Positions 45,888 through 56,108 of a stretch of 64,000 bases of DNA are shown here, piece by piece (position 1 is the first letter of the stretch; each line of letters begins with the position of its first letter). Made by a program: the position numbers and the translations under genes. The notes below the pieces were generated by a model. It saw only the letters and a program-made list of their open reading frames with translations, was not told the DNA's origin and did not search any database. Origin of the DNA: Bifidobacterium breve (lineage in GTDB: Bacteria > Actinomycetota > Acidimicrobiia > Acidimicrobiales > Acidimicrobilacustridaceae); contig CAMCTY010000002.1 of the NCBI GenBank assembly GCA_945878725.1, forward strand, positions 1 through 64,000. Direction: 5' to 3'.

Positions 45888-46553
45888 CTACGTCGCCGCC
45901 TGCGGCACGAACGACGCAACCGCTTCAGCCAGCGACAACTCGATCACGCCGATGTCCGCAGCAACTGCTGCTAACCAGTCTGGCCGTATGCGTGCGCTCA
46001 CAACAATCGGATTTTCGAGTTCCGAATCCTCGAGAACGAAGCGCACATAGTCGAGCGCGTAGTCAGCCGGCCGCACGTCGCGGCTCAGTTCAAGAAGCGC
46101 GAATGGATCCGGCGTTTGCGAACCCACCGCCGGAAGCGCGTCGACATAAGGCGATGGGGGCTGCGGGCCGCCACCAGCGATCCCCGATCCGTCGGCAAGC
46201 ACAATGCCGCGGACGATTGACGAGCGGGCCCCGGCGACAAGCAGCGCGACCCACGCGCCCAAACCCCGTCCAACGATGGTTAGGTCACCGTACGCAGCGA
46301 TAACGGCATCGACATCAGCCATCAGTGCCTCGGGCATGTAGCCGCCACCCACCGGAACATCCGACTCACCATGACCGGTGAAATCGAGAGCGAGGACAGG
46401 CCCCGTCCATGCGTCGGTCCAGAACGGGCGATCCATCGGCGAGTGCTCGCCGAGACCATGAAGCAGCAAAAGTGGCTGCCCTTCACCTTCGGCGAGTGTG
46501 TGAAGTGCGAGACGCAACGCGCCTGACGAAAGAAACTCGGTGCGCCGACTCAT
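45888..46553 (-). CDS. Alpha/beta hydrolase-fold protein, nucleophile missing
   Basis: The 221-residue protein has the oxyanion region LLLLHGLGEH and the GHGESD turn of the fold. The nucleophile elbow, usually G-x-S-x-G, reads GRGLGA, so the Ser is Gly. It is probably not a hydrolase and may be a binding or regulatory partner. The ATG overlaps the stop of the upstream intact hydrolase by 4 bp. It is convergent with the prenyl synthase, leaving one base between stops. Confidence 0.78.
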   Translation of the reverse strand: MSRRTEFLSSGALRLALHTLAEGEGQPLLLLHGLGEHSPMDRPFWTDAWTGPVLALDFTGHGESDVPVGGGYMPEALMADVDAVIAAYGDLTIVGRGLGAWVALLVAGARSSIVRGIVLADGSGIAGGGPQPPSPYVDALPAVGSQTPDPFALLELSRDVRPADYALDYVRFVLEDSELENPIVVSARIRPDWLAAVAADIGVIELSLAEAVASFVPQAAT

Positions 46554-47476
46554 TTGAATGGCTCCAGGAATTCGAGAACGAGATCGGCGATGTAACGCGG
46601 TTGTTCGATGTGCAGGAAGTGTCCGATGTCGTCGCAGTACTCAAGCCGACCGCCGGGCGGCAGAAATGGGGCGATGTCTTCGCGTCGACTCTTCCAACCC
46701 ATCGGATCGTCCTGCACCCCAGACAGCACCCCGAGGAACGGCATCTCGAGTGCAGCGAGATGTTCCATCGACCAACCTGGCCGCCACGGACCGAAGCCGC
46801 CGAGGTGGAGAACCGGATCGATCTTCCAGCGCCATCCGAGATCGTCGTGTCGAGCTCCGACGGTCACGAGGTACTCAAGCCATTCACCCGTCAGCCGCGG
46901 GTTCATCGGCTGGCGTCGGCCGGCGAGTCCCTCGATCGTGTCGGGGCGACGCTCGAGTTCGTTGCGTCGACGCCGACGGTCGAGGAAAGCACCAAGATCG
47001 GCCCGGCGCATCCGACGTCGTTCCCGATCGTTCACATCCGGCGATGAGAACTGCGACGGGAGCCCGTCAAGATTCACGAACGCCTTGGCCAGTGATGGTC
47101 GTCCGTCGAGCAAGTCGAGCAACTGCCCGCCACCCTTCGAGTGACCGAGCATCACGACCGGCTTGTCGGAAAGGGCAGTGAGTGCGGCGAGGTGATCGCG
47201 CACATCAGCGGCCCAGCTGTAGAGATGCGCGTGATCGGAGTCGCCGTGGCCACGTGCATCCCATGCCACAACACGCCATCCGCCATCGGCGAGCATGGGA
47301 GCGAAGACATCGAATGTGCGGGAGAAGTCGAATCCACCGTGGATGGCGGCGATCATCGGAGCGTCGGCGTCGCCCCATTCGTTCACGGCAAGTCGGAGTC
47401 CACTGCTGTCGACATGACTTGTCCTGTCCGGCGGTCGAGCCCCCGGGAAGCTGCGCATCTGATCATTGTCCGGCAC
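46550..47476 (-). CDS. Alpha/beta hydrolase
   Basis: The 308-residue protein has HGGFDFSRTFD, the turn DARGHGDSD, an intact nucleophile elbow GHSKGG and the late catalytic His region DIGHFLHIE. Substrate is unknown. The start is GTG 47476; ATG 47458 is an alternative and neither has a clear ribosome site. It is coupled to the degenerate paralogue downstream and divergent from the Fur-family gene. Confidence 0.88.
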   Translation of the reverse strand: MPDNDQMRSFPGARPPDRTSHVDSSGLRLAVNEWGDADAPMIAAIHGGFDFSRTFDVFAPMLADGGWRVVAWDARGHGDSDHAHLYSWAADVRDHLAALTALSDKPVVMLGHSKGGGQLLDLLDGRPSLAKAFVNLDGLPSQFSSPDVNDRERRRMRRADLGAFLDRRRRRNELERRPDTIEGLAGRRQPMNPRLTGEWLEYLVTVGARHDDLGWRWKIDPVLHLGGFGPWRPGWSMEHLAALEMPFLGVLSGVQDDPMGWKSRREDIAPFLPPGGRLEYCDDIGHFLHIEQPRYIADLVLEFLEPFK

Positions 47477-47524
47477 GAATTGGCAGCCTAGGCCCGACTT
47501 TCCACCGGCCTACACTTCGTTGCG

Positions 47525-47980
47525 ATGAATGCCTCACCCGCCGAACTCCACCGGACCGCCGGCGAACGTCTCCAGAGCGACGGGCAGCGGTACACGTCCA
47601 ACCGGCGGGCATTGGTTGAGGCTCTTGCGGTTGCCGACCGACCCGTCTCCGTCACCGATCTCCTCGATCTGACCAGCGGACTCGCCCAAAGTTCCGCGTA
47701 TCGCAACCTTGCGATCCTCGAAGAAGCAGGTGTTGTGCACCGGTTCGTGACCTCCGATGACACCGCTCGTTACGAGCTCTCTGAGGACCTCACGGGACAT
47801 CATCACCATCTGATCTGCTCGAAATGCGGCAATGTCGTCGATATCAACGTGCCGGCTGCGATCGAAGAGGGCGTGAGCAAACTCGCCATCGACATCGGGG
47901 CTGCACACGGCTACACGATCGAACATCACCAACTCGATTTGGTCGGTACCTGCGGCAACTGCTCGACTCCCACCCGCTGA
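47525..47980 (+). CDS. Fur family transcriptional regulator
   Basis: The 151-residue protein has the winged-helix part (QRYTSNRRALVEALAVADRP; SSAYRNLAILEEAGVVHRF) and the dimerisation part with metal ligands HHHHLICSKCG and C-terminal CGNC. The four Cys form the structural zinc site. Fur-family members sense iron, zinc or peroxide; the sensing specificity cannot be assigned from the visible residues. The prfC gene starts 17 bp later. Confidence 0.92.
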   Translation: MNASPAELHRTAGERLQSDGQRYTSNRRALVEALAVADRPVSVTDLLDLTSGLAQSSAYRNLAILEEAGVVHRFVTSDDTARYELSEDLTGHHHHLICSKCGNVVDINVPAAIEEGVSKLAIDIGAAHGYTIEHHQLDLVGTCGNCSTPTR

Positions 47981-47997
47981 CCGGTACCCTCGCTGCC

Positions 47998-49584
47998 ATG
48001 GGCATTCCCGCAGACGAGGCTTCGCGACGGCGCACATTCGCGATCATCAGCCATCCGGATGCGGGCAAAACCACGCTCACCGAGAAGTTCCTCCTCTACG
48101 GCGGCGCACTTTCGAGTGAAGCCGGCTCGGTCAAAGCCCGTTCCGGTCGACGATCGGCCACATCGGACTGGATGGCGCTTGAGCAGCAGCGCGGCATCTC
48201 GATCACGTCGACGGTTCTGCAGTTTCCTTACCGGGACTGCGTGATCAACCTTCTCGACACTCCCGGTCACCGCGATTTCTCCGAGGACACGTATCGCGTT
48301 CTCGCCGCTGCTGACGCCGCCGTCATGGTCCTTGACGCGGCTAAGGGGATCGAACCGCAGACCCTCAAGCTCTTCGATGTCTGTCGCCAACGGGAACTTC
48401 CGCTTCTCACGTTTATCAACAAATGGGATCGCCCCGGTTACGACGCTCTCGAGTTACTTGACCAGATTGAGAAGCAGATCGATCTCGTCGTCACACCTGT
48501 CACGTGGCCCGTCGGTATCGCCGGTGACTTCCGAGGCGTCGTTGATCGACGCGACGGGCTCTTCACGCGGTTCACGCGTGTCGCCCGAGGTGCCACCGAA
48601 GCACCGGAAGAGATCGTCGATCCCGAACGCGCAGCCGCCGATGAGGGCGCAGCGTGGGAGGCCGCGCAAAACGAAATCCGACTACTCGATGAGGTCGGTG
48701 CCGACGTCGACCGTGAACTTTTCCTCGGTGCGCAATCGACACCGGCCTTCTTCGGTTCGGCTCTCACGAACTTCGGTGTCCGCAAACTCCTCGACGCAGT
48801 TGTCGATCTCGTTCCGTCCCCCGGCGCCCGACCCGATACCAGTGGCGACTACCGAGGGCTCGACGATCCGTTCTCCGGTTTTGTGTTCAAGGTCCAAGCC
48901 AACATGGACCCATCGCACCGCGATCGAATCGCCTTCATGCGCGTGTGTTCCGGCAAGTTCGAGCGCGGCATGGTCATCACCCACGGAACGACTGGCAAGC
49001 CCTTCGCCACGAAGTACGCCCATCAGGTGTTTGGTTCCGAACGCGAAACCATCGACGAAGCATTTCCTGGTGACATCGTCGGCCTTGTCAATGCAACAGA
49101 GGTTCGCGTCGGCGACACACTCTGGCTCGATACCCCCGTGCAGTTCCCGGCGATCCCAAGTTTCGCACCCGAGTATTTCTCGGTGGCACGCGTGCGCGAC
49201 ACCGGACGCTTCAAGCAGTTCCGGCGCGGCATTGCCCAACTCGACGAAGAAGGCGTGGTGCAGGTTCTACGCGATGCCGATCAGGGTGATCAGGCCCCGG
49301 TGCTCGCTGCGGTCGGGCCGATGCAGTTCGACGTCGCCGTCTACCGACTTGAGAACGAGTTCGGTGCACCTGTCGACCTTTCACCTACTAACTACAAGGT
49401 CGCCCGCCGCACCGATCAACCCAGTGCCGATGCATTGCGCGGCATGAGGGGTGTCCGGGTTCTTCAACGGGCGGACGGTACTCTCATGGCGTTGTTCGAA
49501 AGCCAGTACTGGCTCGAACGCCTTGAGGGCGACAACCCCGATCTGGTGCTCGAGCGGCTCGTCGCCGAGGGAAGCATCGGCTAA
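47998..49584 (+). CDS. prfC: Peptide chain release factor 3
   Basis: The 528-residue GTPase starts after a short leader with RRRTFAIISHPDAGKTTLTEK (P-loop) and shows the switch RGISITSTVLQF, DTPGHRDFSEDTYR and NKWD. Domain II and III motifs (VFKVQANMDPSHRDRIAFM; QFDVAVYRLENEFG) are typical of RF3, which recycles RF1 and RF2 after termination. The long frame upstream overlaps the Fur gene and is not used. ATG 47998 matches the usual length. Confidence 0.95.
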   Translation: MGIPADEASRRRTFAIISHPDAGKTTLTEKFLLYGGALSSEAGSVKARSGRRSATSDWMALEQQRGISITSTVLQFPYRDCVINLLDTPGHRDFSEDTYRVLAAADAAVMVLDAAKGIEPQTLKLFDVCRQRELPLLTFINKWDRPGYDALELLDQIEKQIDLVVTPVTWPVGIAGDFRGVVDRRDGLFTRFTRVARGATEAPEEIVDPERAAADEGAAWEAAQNEIRLLDEVGADVDRELFLGAQSTPAFFGSALTNFGVRKLLDAVVDLVPSPGARPDTSGDYRGLDDPFSGFVFKVQANMDPSHRDRIAFMRVCSGKFERGMVITHGTTGKPFATKYAHQVFGSERETIDEAFPGDIVGLVNATEVRVGDTLWLDTPVQFPAIPSFAPEYFSVARVRDTGRFKQFRRGIAQLDEEGVVQVLRDADQGDQAPVLAAVGPMQFDVAVYRLENEFGAPVDLSPTNYKVARRTDQPSADALRGMRGVRVLQRADGTLMALFESQYWLERLEGDNPDLVLERLVAEGSIG

Positions 49585-49625
49585 CCGCGGGTCGATCCAC
49601 TTTTCGCATCAGAATCGAGCGTCAC

Positions 49626-51155
49626 ATGCAGCACGCGAACAATCCGCCGCGATCACCTTGGAAAGTTCTCCTGATCGCTCTGGCCGGCGTGTTTGTGCTC
49701 ACTGGTGGAATCGCCTTCGTTTCCCGTGACTCCTCGTCGACAAACTCCGACAACGCATCGGAATCGACCGAGACCAAAGCCACCGCCAAGGAAACCACAA
49801 CCACGACGAAGTACGAGGGCTGGGTGGATCCCGCATCCTCGGGTCAGATGTGGAGTTCCAAAGTCCCCGGTGTGCTCACTTTTCGCGGCAACCCCACGCG
49901 CACCTACTACGGCATGGGCCCCGTTCCGACTAATCCGAAAATTCTGTGGACCTATCCGCAGAGCGGCGGCATGTGCGGCACCTCGAGTGACGGTGGCGGC
50001 AAGCAAACCTGGTGCGGCAGCGGTTGGACCGGCCAGCCGAATGTCTACGAGCAGAACGGCAAGACGATCGTTTCGTTCGGGGCGTACGACTATTCCGTCC
50101 ACTGGCTTGATTACCTGACCGGCACGAACCTGCTCTCCCCGTTCAAGACGGGCGACATCATCAAGGGAACGGTCACGACCGATCCCGACGGCTACCCGCT
50201 CACTTACAGCGGGTCCCGTGACAACTACTTCCACATCATCGCCACCGACCGCGGCCCTGCCCCTTTCGAACTCTGGAGACTTTCGGCCTACGACGGTGTG
50301 CAGCAGGTGTGGAATGACGATTGGGACAGCTCGCCTTTGATCATCGACGACTACCTGTTCGAAGGCGGCGAGAACAGCTGGTTCTACATCATCAAGCTCA
50401 ACCGCGGCTACGACGCTGCCGGCAAGGTCACCATCAACCCGCAGGTCGTGTTCAAGACACCGAGCTGGGATCAGGAGCTTTGGAACACGGTGAGTGATCA
50501 CCAGTTCTCGATCGAGAACTCCGTCGCCATCTCGGGCAACACCGTCTACTTCGGCAACTCGGCTGGACTCATTCAGGGCTGGGATATCAGCGGCCTCAAA
50601 GAGGGCAAGACCCCGACCCGCAGCTTCCGATTCTGGACCGGTGACGACACCGACGCCTCCGTGGTGATCGACAAGGACGGATTCCTCTACGTCGGCGCCG
50701 AATACGAAAACCGCAATGCTCGTTCCACGCAGGTCGGGCAGATCATGAAGCTCGATCCGCGTAAACCCGATAATCCCCTCGTGTGGTCGGTCAAGGACCA
50801 AGGCGGTGGAAAGGCCGGCGTCTGGGGCACCTTGGCCCTTGCCAATGGCGTTGTCTATGCCGATACCAATACCGGCCGAGTCCTTGGTATTGACCAGATG
50901 ACCGGGCAGATTCTCTGGGAAAAGAAGCTCGGATCCCAGACCTGGCAGTCCCCCGTGGTCGTCGACAACACGCTCATCGTCGGCGATTGCCAGGGGAACC
51001 TCAATGCCTGGGATGTTTCCAACCCCATGATCGATCCGCCCCTCAAATGGACCGTGAAACTCAACGGTTGCATCGAGGCCACCCCGACCGTTTGGAAGGG
51101 CCGAATTTTCGTCGCTACCCGCGGCGGGCAGCTCTACGCACTCGGCGATCAGTAA
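49626..51155 (+). CDS. Membrane-anchored PQQ-like beta-propeller protein
   Basis: The 509-residue protein has a single N-terminal transmembrane helix (VLLIALAGVFVLTGGIAFV), a Ser/Thr/Glu-rich linker and a large extracytoplasmic region. That region shows repeated tryptophan-containing blades (ILWTYPQSGG; GQILWEKKLGSQTWQSP; GRIFVATRGGQLYALGD) of the outer-membrane-BamB/PQQ type propeller. No PQQ ligand is implied. It may be a structural or binding protein. It lies 152 bp upstream of the pyrophosphatase. Confidence 0.82.
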   Translation: MQHANNPPRSPWKVLLIALAGVFVLTGGIAFVSRDSSSTNSDNASESTETKATAKETTTTTKYEGWVDPASSGQMWSSKVPGVLTFRGNPTRTYYGMGPVPTNPKILWTYPQSGGMCGTSSDGGGKQTWCGSGWTGQPNVYEQNGKTIVSFGAYDYSVHWLDYLTGTNLLSPFKTGDIIKGTVTTDPDGYPLTYSGSRDNYFHIIATDRGPAPFELWRLSAYDGVQQVWNDDWDSSPLIIDDYLFEGGENSWFYIIKLNRGYDAAGKVTINPQVVFKTPSWDQELWNTVSDHQFSIENSVAISGNTVYFGNSAGLIQGWDISGLKEGKTPTRSFRFWTGDDTDASVVIDKDGFLYVGAEYENRNARSTQVGQIMKLDPRKPDNPLVWSVKDQGGGKAGVWGTLALANGVVYADTNTGRVLGIDQMTGQILWEKKLGSQTWQSPVVVDNTLIVGDCQGNLNAWDVSNPMIDPPLKWTVKLNGCIEATPTVWKGRIFVATRGGQLYALGDQ

Positions 51156-51171
51156 CCGATCGCCCCGCAGA

Positions 51172-51285
51172 TCCCCTGCCGGGGGCCGGTTCTCGCACCG
51201 GCATCAAACCGCGGGGTAATCTGCCCCGCTCGTGTGAACCATTTGGTGCGCGCGCATATTCGAACGTTTCCGGCATTTCAGCCGG
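51172..51285 (+). promoter_or_regulatory. Structured leader of the pyrophosphatase gene
   Basis: Within the 152 bp before the ATG there are consecutive inverted repeats: a CCCC/GGGG stem at 51172-51184, GCCGGT/ACCGGC at 51185-51202, GCGGGG/CCCCGC at 51211-51229 and CCGGC/GCCGG at 51270-51285. The first could terminate the upstream gene. A regulatory role is only a suggestion. Confidence 0.35.
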
Positions 51286-51307
51286 ATCCAAGAACAGGAC
51301 GGATTCG

Positions 51308-53815
51308 ATGAACCAGGTCTTTGCCGCCGAAGGTGGCTACCAGGCGTTCACGCTTTCCGGCAGCGAGTGGGGATGGCTCATCTTCGCTGCCGCCGTAGCC
51401 GTGATTGCTCTCATTCTTGGCGTGATCCTCATGCGGGGCGTTCTCGCACAGGAGCAGGGCACCGAGAAGATGCAGGAGATTGCCGGCGCCATCCAGGAGG
51501 GTGCGCTCGCCTATCTCAAGCGTCAGTTCCGGACAATCGGAATGATCGTGATCCCGCTCGCCGCCGTGGTGTTCTTCACCTCGACCGCGATCAACAAGAA
51601 CCCGACGTTGGAGAACCCCTTCGCCGGCGCTGAGGTCATGACCTTCGTGCAGTCGGGCACCTTCCGTACCCTGGCCTTCCTCGTCGGCTGCGTGTTCTCG
51701 GCCTCGATCGGCTTCTTCGGCATGTGGCTGGCCGTACGCGGCAACGTCCGCACCGCCGCCGCCGCCCGCCGCAGCGATTTCAACGCCGCCCTCAAGGTGG
51801 CATTCCGCACCGGTGGCGTCGCCGGTCTGCTCACTGCCGGTCTCGGCCTGCTGGGCACCGTCGTCATCGTCATGATCTTCCAGAACACGGCCACGTCGAT
51901 CCTCATCGGCTTCGGTTTTGGTGGATCGCTCCTCGCGCTGTTCCTGCGCGTCGGTGGCGGCATCTTCACGAAGGCCGCCGATGTTGGCGCCGACCTCGTG
52001 GGCAAGATCGAAGCGGGCATTCCCGAAGACGATCCCCGCAACCCCGCCACCATCGCCGACAACGTGGGCGACAACGTGGGCGACTGCGCCGGCATGGCCT
52101 CCGATCTCTTCGAGAGTTTCGCCGTCACCATCGTGGCGTCGATCATCCTCGGCGTTTCGGCATTCCACGCCGTCGGACTCAACAACGCCGAGGCCGCCAA
52201 GGGCCTCATCTTTCCGCTGGCCGTCGTGGCCATCGGCCTTCTCGCCTCGATGATCGGCATCTTCGCCGTTAAGGGTCGTCAGGGTGAGACCGACGCTCTC
52301 GCCGCCATCAACCGTGGCATCTACGTCGCTCAAGCGCTTGCCATCATCGGCGCCGCTGGCGTGGCATTCCTGTATGTCGGCAATCCCGAAGGCGCCACGC
52401 TCTCGAACCTCGGTGCCCGTCTCTTCGGCGCCATCGTGACCGGCGTCGTGCTCGGTTTCGCCGCATCGAAGATCACGCAGTACTTCACCTCCACCACGAC
52501 CAAGCCGGTGCAGGAAATCGCAAAGGCCGCACGTACTGGCCCCGCCACCACCGTGCTTGAAGGCATCTCGTCGGGTCTTGAATCCGCCGTCTGGGCCCTC
52601 ATCGCCATTGCAGTGGCCATCGGCGCAGCCCTGGTGCTCGGCGGCGGCAACATCGCCTTCTCGCTCTACCTCGTTGCCCTCACCGGCATCGGCATGCTGG
52701 CCACCACCGGCATCATCGTGGCCGAGGACACCTTCGGCCCCGTGGCCGACAATGCCGCGGGCATTGCCGAAATGGCTGGCGAGTTCGAGGGTGAACCCGA
52801 GCGCATCATGGTTGCCCTTGATGCAGTCGGCAACACCACGAAGGCCGTCACCAAGGGCTTCGCTATCGGTTCGGCCGTCATCGCCGCCGTGGCGCTGTTC
52901 GCCTCGTACGCCGAGACGATCGCCAAGGCAACCTTCAGCGTCACCGAGGTGATCGAGGCCGAACTCGACGGCACGCTCGCCTCGCTCGTCAAGATCAACG
53001 TCGCCGATCCGAAGACTTTCATCGGCCTTCTCATCGGTGGCTCGGTTGCGTTCCTCTTCTCGTCGCTTGCCATCCGTGCGGTCTCCCGTACCGCCGGCAC
53101 CGTTGTTGAGGAAGTTCGCCGCCAGTTCCGCGAGAAGCCCGGAATCATGGATTACACCGAGCGTCCCGATTACGGACCGGTCATCGACATCTGCACCACG
53201 GCCTCGTTGCGCGAACTCACAACGCCGGCCCTGCTTGCGGTGCTCACCCCAGCGATCATCGGTTTCGGTCTCGATTACTACGCCCTTGGCGCTTTCCTGG
53301 CCGCGGCGATCGTGACCGGTCAGCTCATGGCCAACTTCCTGTCCAACGCCGGTGGCGCATGGGACAACGCGAAGAAGTACATCGAAGATGGCAACGAAGG
53401 TGGCAAGGGTTCGGAAACCCACAAGGCCGCCGTCATCGGCGACACCGTCGGCGATCCTTTCAAGGACACCGCCGGTCCGGCCCTGAACCCGCTCATCAAG
53501 GTTATGAACCTCGTTGCGCTTCTCATCCTTCCCGCCATCATCGAGCTCCGCGACAACAATGTCCGGTTCGTCATCGCAGGTGCCGCACTGCTCGTGGTTC
53601 TCGGCGCAGTGATCATCTCCAAGCGTCAGGGAAGCTCGAACATTGAGCCCGCCTCGGCCGCCATCGATGACGCCCAGGCCGCCGCCACTATGGCCGGCGA
53701 TCGCAATGCGACTCTTCGTCAGGCCATCGATCTTTGGATCGCTGACCTCGACGGTGACGAGGGTGACCTCGTTGACCAATTGCGTGCCGTCAGGGCCTCA
53801 CTGCCTCAGGGCTGA
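51308..53815 (+). CDS. hppA: Membrane-bound proton-pumping pyrophosphatase, K+-independent type
   Basis: The 835-residue protein has about 16 membrane helices and the catalytic runs [20 protein letters not shown] (near 250) and [20 protein letters not shown] (near 720). GNTTKA holds a Lys at the position where K+-dependent enzymes have Ala, so it should be K+-independent. It hydrolyses PPi to pump protons. ATG 51308 was chosen because a longer frame upstream runs inside the propeller gene. The extra length over typical 660-800 residue enzymes lies mainly at the C-terminus, which has a Lys/Ala tail of about 60 residues ([10 protein letters not shown] onward). Confidence 0.96.
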   Translation: MNQVFAAEGGYQAFTLSGSEWGWLIFAAAVAVIALILGVILMRGVLAQEQGTEKMQEIAGAIQEGALAYLKRQFRTIGMIVIPLAAVVFFTSTAINKNPTLENPFAGAEVMTFVQSGTFRTLAFLVGCVFSASIGFFGMWLAVRGNVRTAAAARRSDFNAALKVAFRTGGVAGLLTAGLGLLGTVVIVMIFQNTATSILIGFGFGGSLLALFLRVGGGIFTKAADVGADLVGKIEAGIPEDDPRNPATIADNVGDNVGDCAGMASDLFESFAVTIVASIILGVSAFHAVGLNNAEAAKGLIFPLAVVAIGLLASMIGIFAVKGRQGETDALAAINRGIYVAQALAIIGAAGVAFLYVGNPEGATLSNLGARLFGAIVTGVVLGFAASKITQYFTSTTTKPVQEIAKAARTGPATTVLEGISSGLESAVWALIAIAVAIGAALVLGGGNIAFSLYLVALTGIGMLATTGIIVAEDTFGPVADNAAGIAEMAGEFEGEPERIMVALDAVGNTTKAVTKGFAIGSAVIAAVALFASYAETIAKATFSVTEVIEAELDGTLASLVKINVADPKTFIGLLIGGSVAFLFSSLAIRAVSRTAGTVVEEVRRQFREKPGIMDYTERPDYGPVIDICTTASLRELTTPALLAVLTPAIIGFGLDYYALGAFLAAAIVTGQLMANFLSNAGGAWDNAKKYIEDGNEGGKGSETHKAAVIGDTVGDPFKDTAGPALNPLIKVMNLVALLILPAIIELRDNNVRFVIAGAALLVVLGAVIISKRQGSSNIEPASAAIDDAQAAATMAGDRNATLRQAIDLWIADLDGDEGDLVDQLRAVRASLPQG

Positions 53816-53853
53816 GTCCCGGTCTGATCGCTTCTGCGATCACTACGAACATG

Positions 53854-53884
53854 CGAAGGCCCCGACATTGCGTCGGGGCCTTCG
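53854..53884. terminator. Bidirectional terminator between hppA and small membrane protein
   Basis: CGAAGGCCCCGAC and GTCGGGGCCTTCG form a perfect 13-bp stem with a 5-nt loop between convergent stops. Short T/A runs flank it. Confidence 0.8.
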
Positions 53885-53906
53885 TCGTTCTCCAGTTCGG
53901 CGCTGC

Positions 53907-54341
53907 TCAGGCCGAAGCCGTGCCCTCAAGCACAGGAGCGTTCACCATGTCGGTGCGGCGGAAGGCCCGACGAACGAGCAGCGCGTTGACGGCAACACCC
54001 GCCACCATGCCGATCACGATCGGATGCGTGGCGAGACTGGCCCCGAGACCACCGATGATGACCGGGACGAACCAGAGCCAGAAGAACCGGTACCAGGGCC
54101 GTGTGCGCTGGTAGGCAGCGAAACCTACGGCGAGTTGAGCGTCGGCTTCGGTCTCTTGCGGACGACCGATACGCACGAGGCGACGAATCTGGCGCCGCTC
54201 GGATTTGTCGGTTGCATTCCAACGATTGGCGAAATCTGGATCGACGGACGATGCCTTGGAAACCTTTGCCGGCTTAACCGGTTTGGAGGACTTGAGCATT
54301 TTGCCCGTGTTGCCGGAATTGGAATTGGAAGTGGAAGCCAT
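53907..54341 (-). CDS. Small membrane protein, DUF3043-like
   Basis: The 144-residue protein has a Lys/Ser/Asn-rich basic N-terminus (1-60), a helix with QIRRLVRIGRPQET and a C-terminal pair of transmembrane helices (RFFWLWFVPVIIGGLGASL; PIVIGMVAGVAVNALL). The pattern resembles DUF3043 actinobacterial proteins, though this is by eye. It lies between hppA and amt on the minus strand. Function is unknown. Confidence 0.65.
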   Translation of the reverse strand: MASTSNSNSGNTGKMLKSSKPVKPAKVSKASSVDPDFANRWNATDKSERRQIRRLVRIGRPQETEADAQLAVGFAAYQRTRPWYRFFWLWFVPVIIGGLGASLATHPIVIGMVAGVAVNALLVRRAFRRTDMVNAPVLEGTASA

Positions 54342-54445
54342 GTGCGCACCCTGCCCGACAATCTCACGACATACAACCCTTTCGGCCCTTTGGTCACACG
54401 ACGTTCACACTTCGACGTTCACATCGCGCGACCCGAGCCCACACG

Positions 54446-54485
54446 CGAAACGACCCGGCGGAGCGAACTCCACCGGGCCGTTTCG
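54446..54485 (-). terminator. Terminator after amt
   Basis: An inverted repeat (CGAAACG-x-CCCGG-TGGAG paired with CTCCG-CCGGG-x-CGTTTCG) with a tetraloop lies 34 bp past the amt stop on the minus strand. Confidence 0.65.
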
Positions 54486-54518
54486 TCCGGACCGAGATCC
54501 GAAGCAACTACACAACTC

Positions 54519-56108
54519 CTACTCGGAGGTGACGAGGCTCTCGTGCGTTCCCGAGAAGTCCGGGTAAGCGAGGATGCCCATTTCGGGGACGTCGAGGCCA
54601 GCGACCTCTTCTTCGGCATCGCTGCGGATGCCGCCCTTGGTGAGTGCGTTCTGGATCTTGAAGAAGGCGAACGCAACGCCCAGGATCACCGTGCAGAGCA
54701 CAACCATGCCGGCGAGCTGCGAGAGCAACTGACCGCCACCGTTGCCGCCGTAGAAGAACCCGGTGACACCATCAGCGACACCGTCGGTCAACGACGTGGT
54801 CGTGCCGTTCCAGCCGATACCGGCGCCGCCGGCATCGATGCCGTACTTGCCGTTGGCGAAGAGGCCGACAGCCAGCACGCCGAGCAGACCACAAACTCCG
54901 TGGACCGAGATGGCGCCTACCGGATCGTCGATCTTGAGCTTGCGTTCGATGAAGAACACCGCTTCGATCACGACAATGCCAGCGAAGATACCCAGGCCTG
55001 CTGCGACCATGGGATCAACGAAGGCACAAGGGGCCGTGATGATCACGAGGCCGGCCAGCATGCCGTTGGCCATCATGGCCGGGTCAGGCTTGCCCGTACG
55101 CTTCCAGATCCAGAGCATTGCGGTGAAGCCACCGAAGGCACCGGCGAGGGCGGTGTTGAGTGCCACCACGCCGATCTGCGGATCGCTCGAAGCGAAGGTG
55201 GATGCGGCGTTGAAGCCGAACCAACCGAACAGCAGGATCAGAGTGCCGAGCATGGCCATCGGAATGTGATGGCCCGGAAGGGCACGAGGAGTTCCGTCCT
55301 TGCTGAACTTCCCGATACGAGGCCCGAGAACGATCGCACCGGCCAGAGCAGCCATACCACCAGCGGCGTGAACGACACCGGAACCGGCGAAGTCGACATA
55401 GCCGTTACCCCAGTTCATGGAGTTGCCGAGCTTGGCGAGGAATCCGCCACCCCAGGTCCATGCACCAAACAGCGGGTAGTAGATGGCGCCGCAGAAGAGG
55501 CCCCACACGACGAACGACTTGAACTTCCAGCGCTCGGCCATCGAACCCGTCGGGATCGTGGCGGTGGTGTCCATGAAGGCCACCATGTACAGGAAGAACG
55601 CAGATGCTGCGCCCGAGTAGGCGAGATCGGCACCGTTGAACCAGGTACCGCCCCAGCCACCCTGCCAGAGGAAGACCCAGTCGCCACTGCCCAGAAGGGC
55701 TCCACCGACTGCGTGGTCCAAGCCATAGTCGTAACCCGGCAGCAGGTAGCTATAGCCACCGAACATCAGCGGGAAGCCGACAAGGAAGAAACCAACGAAG
55801 CCAAGGAAGAAAATGGCGAGGTTGGTGCTGATGACATGCGCTGCGTGCTTGGCACGACAGAATCCGGTTTCGACAAGTGCGAAACCGGCCTGCATGAAGA
55901 TAACGAGTGCAGCACCGATCACGATCCAGACGAGGTTGCCCGACCGAATGGCGTGATCAGCGGTTTTGGCGACGGTCTCGAGATCGGCAACTGGTGCCGC
56001 GGTGTCGAGGGCCGTTGTTTCAGCGGTCTGCGCGAACGCAGTTCCGGCCATCACGAACAAGGTCGTGCCGGCCGCTGCAGCACCGGCGAGGATTCGTTTG
56101 GCGTTCAT
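54519..56108 (-). CDS. amt: Ammonium transporter
   Basis: The 529-residue protein has a signal peptide followed by 11 predicted membrane helices. Amt landmarks are present: FMQAGFALVETGFCRAKHAAHV, the pore His in FAGSGVVHAAGG and the later helix VHGVCGLLGVLAVG. It conducts ammonium. The ATG at 56108 overlaps the glnK stop by 4 bp, the classical glnK-amt pairing, so GlnK probably blocks Amt when nitrogen is plentiful. Confidence 0.96.
   Translation of the reverse strand: MNAKRILAGAAAAGTTLFVMAGTAFAQTAETTALDTAAPVADLETVAKTADHAIRSGNLVWIVIGAALVIFMQAGFALVETGFCRAKHAAHVISTNLAIFFLGFVGFFLVGFPLMFGGYSYLLPGYDYGLDHAVGGALLGSGDWVFLWQGGWGGTWFNGADLAYSGAASAFFLYMVAFMDTTATIPTGSMAERWKFKSFVVWGLFCGAIYYPLFGAWTWGGGFLAKLGNSMNWGNGYVDFAGSGVVHAAGGMAALAGAIVLGPRIGKFSKDGTPRALPGHHIPMAMLGTLILLFGWFGFNAASTFASSDPQIGVVALNTALAGAFGGFTAMLWIWKRTGKPDPAMMANGMLAGLVIITAPCAFVDPMVAAGLGIFAGIVVIEAVFFIERKLKIDDPVGAISVHGVCGLLGVLAVGLFANGKYGIDAGGAGIGWNGTTTSLTDGVADGVTGFFYGGNGGGQLLSQLAGMVVLCTVILGVAFAFFKIQNALTKGGIRSDAEEEVAGLDVPEMGILAYPDFSGTHESLVTSE

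Noticed and set aside
49653-50801. A 382-codon antisense frame in the propeller gene
   Set aside because: It is a shadow of a high-G+C gene with an intact propeller pattern.
51278-53779. An 833-codon open frame antisense to the pyrophosphatase gene
   Set aside because: Its translation is Asp/Gly/Glu/Arg-rich without domains, and it mirrors the strongly biased codons of hppA; the sense protein is clearly real.
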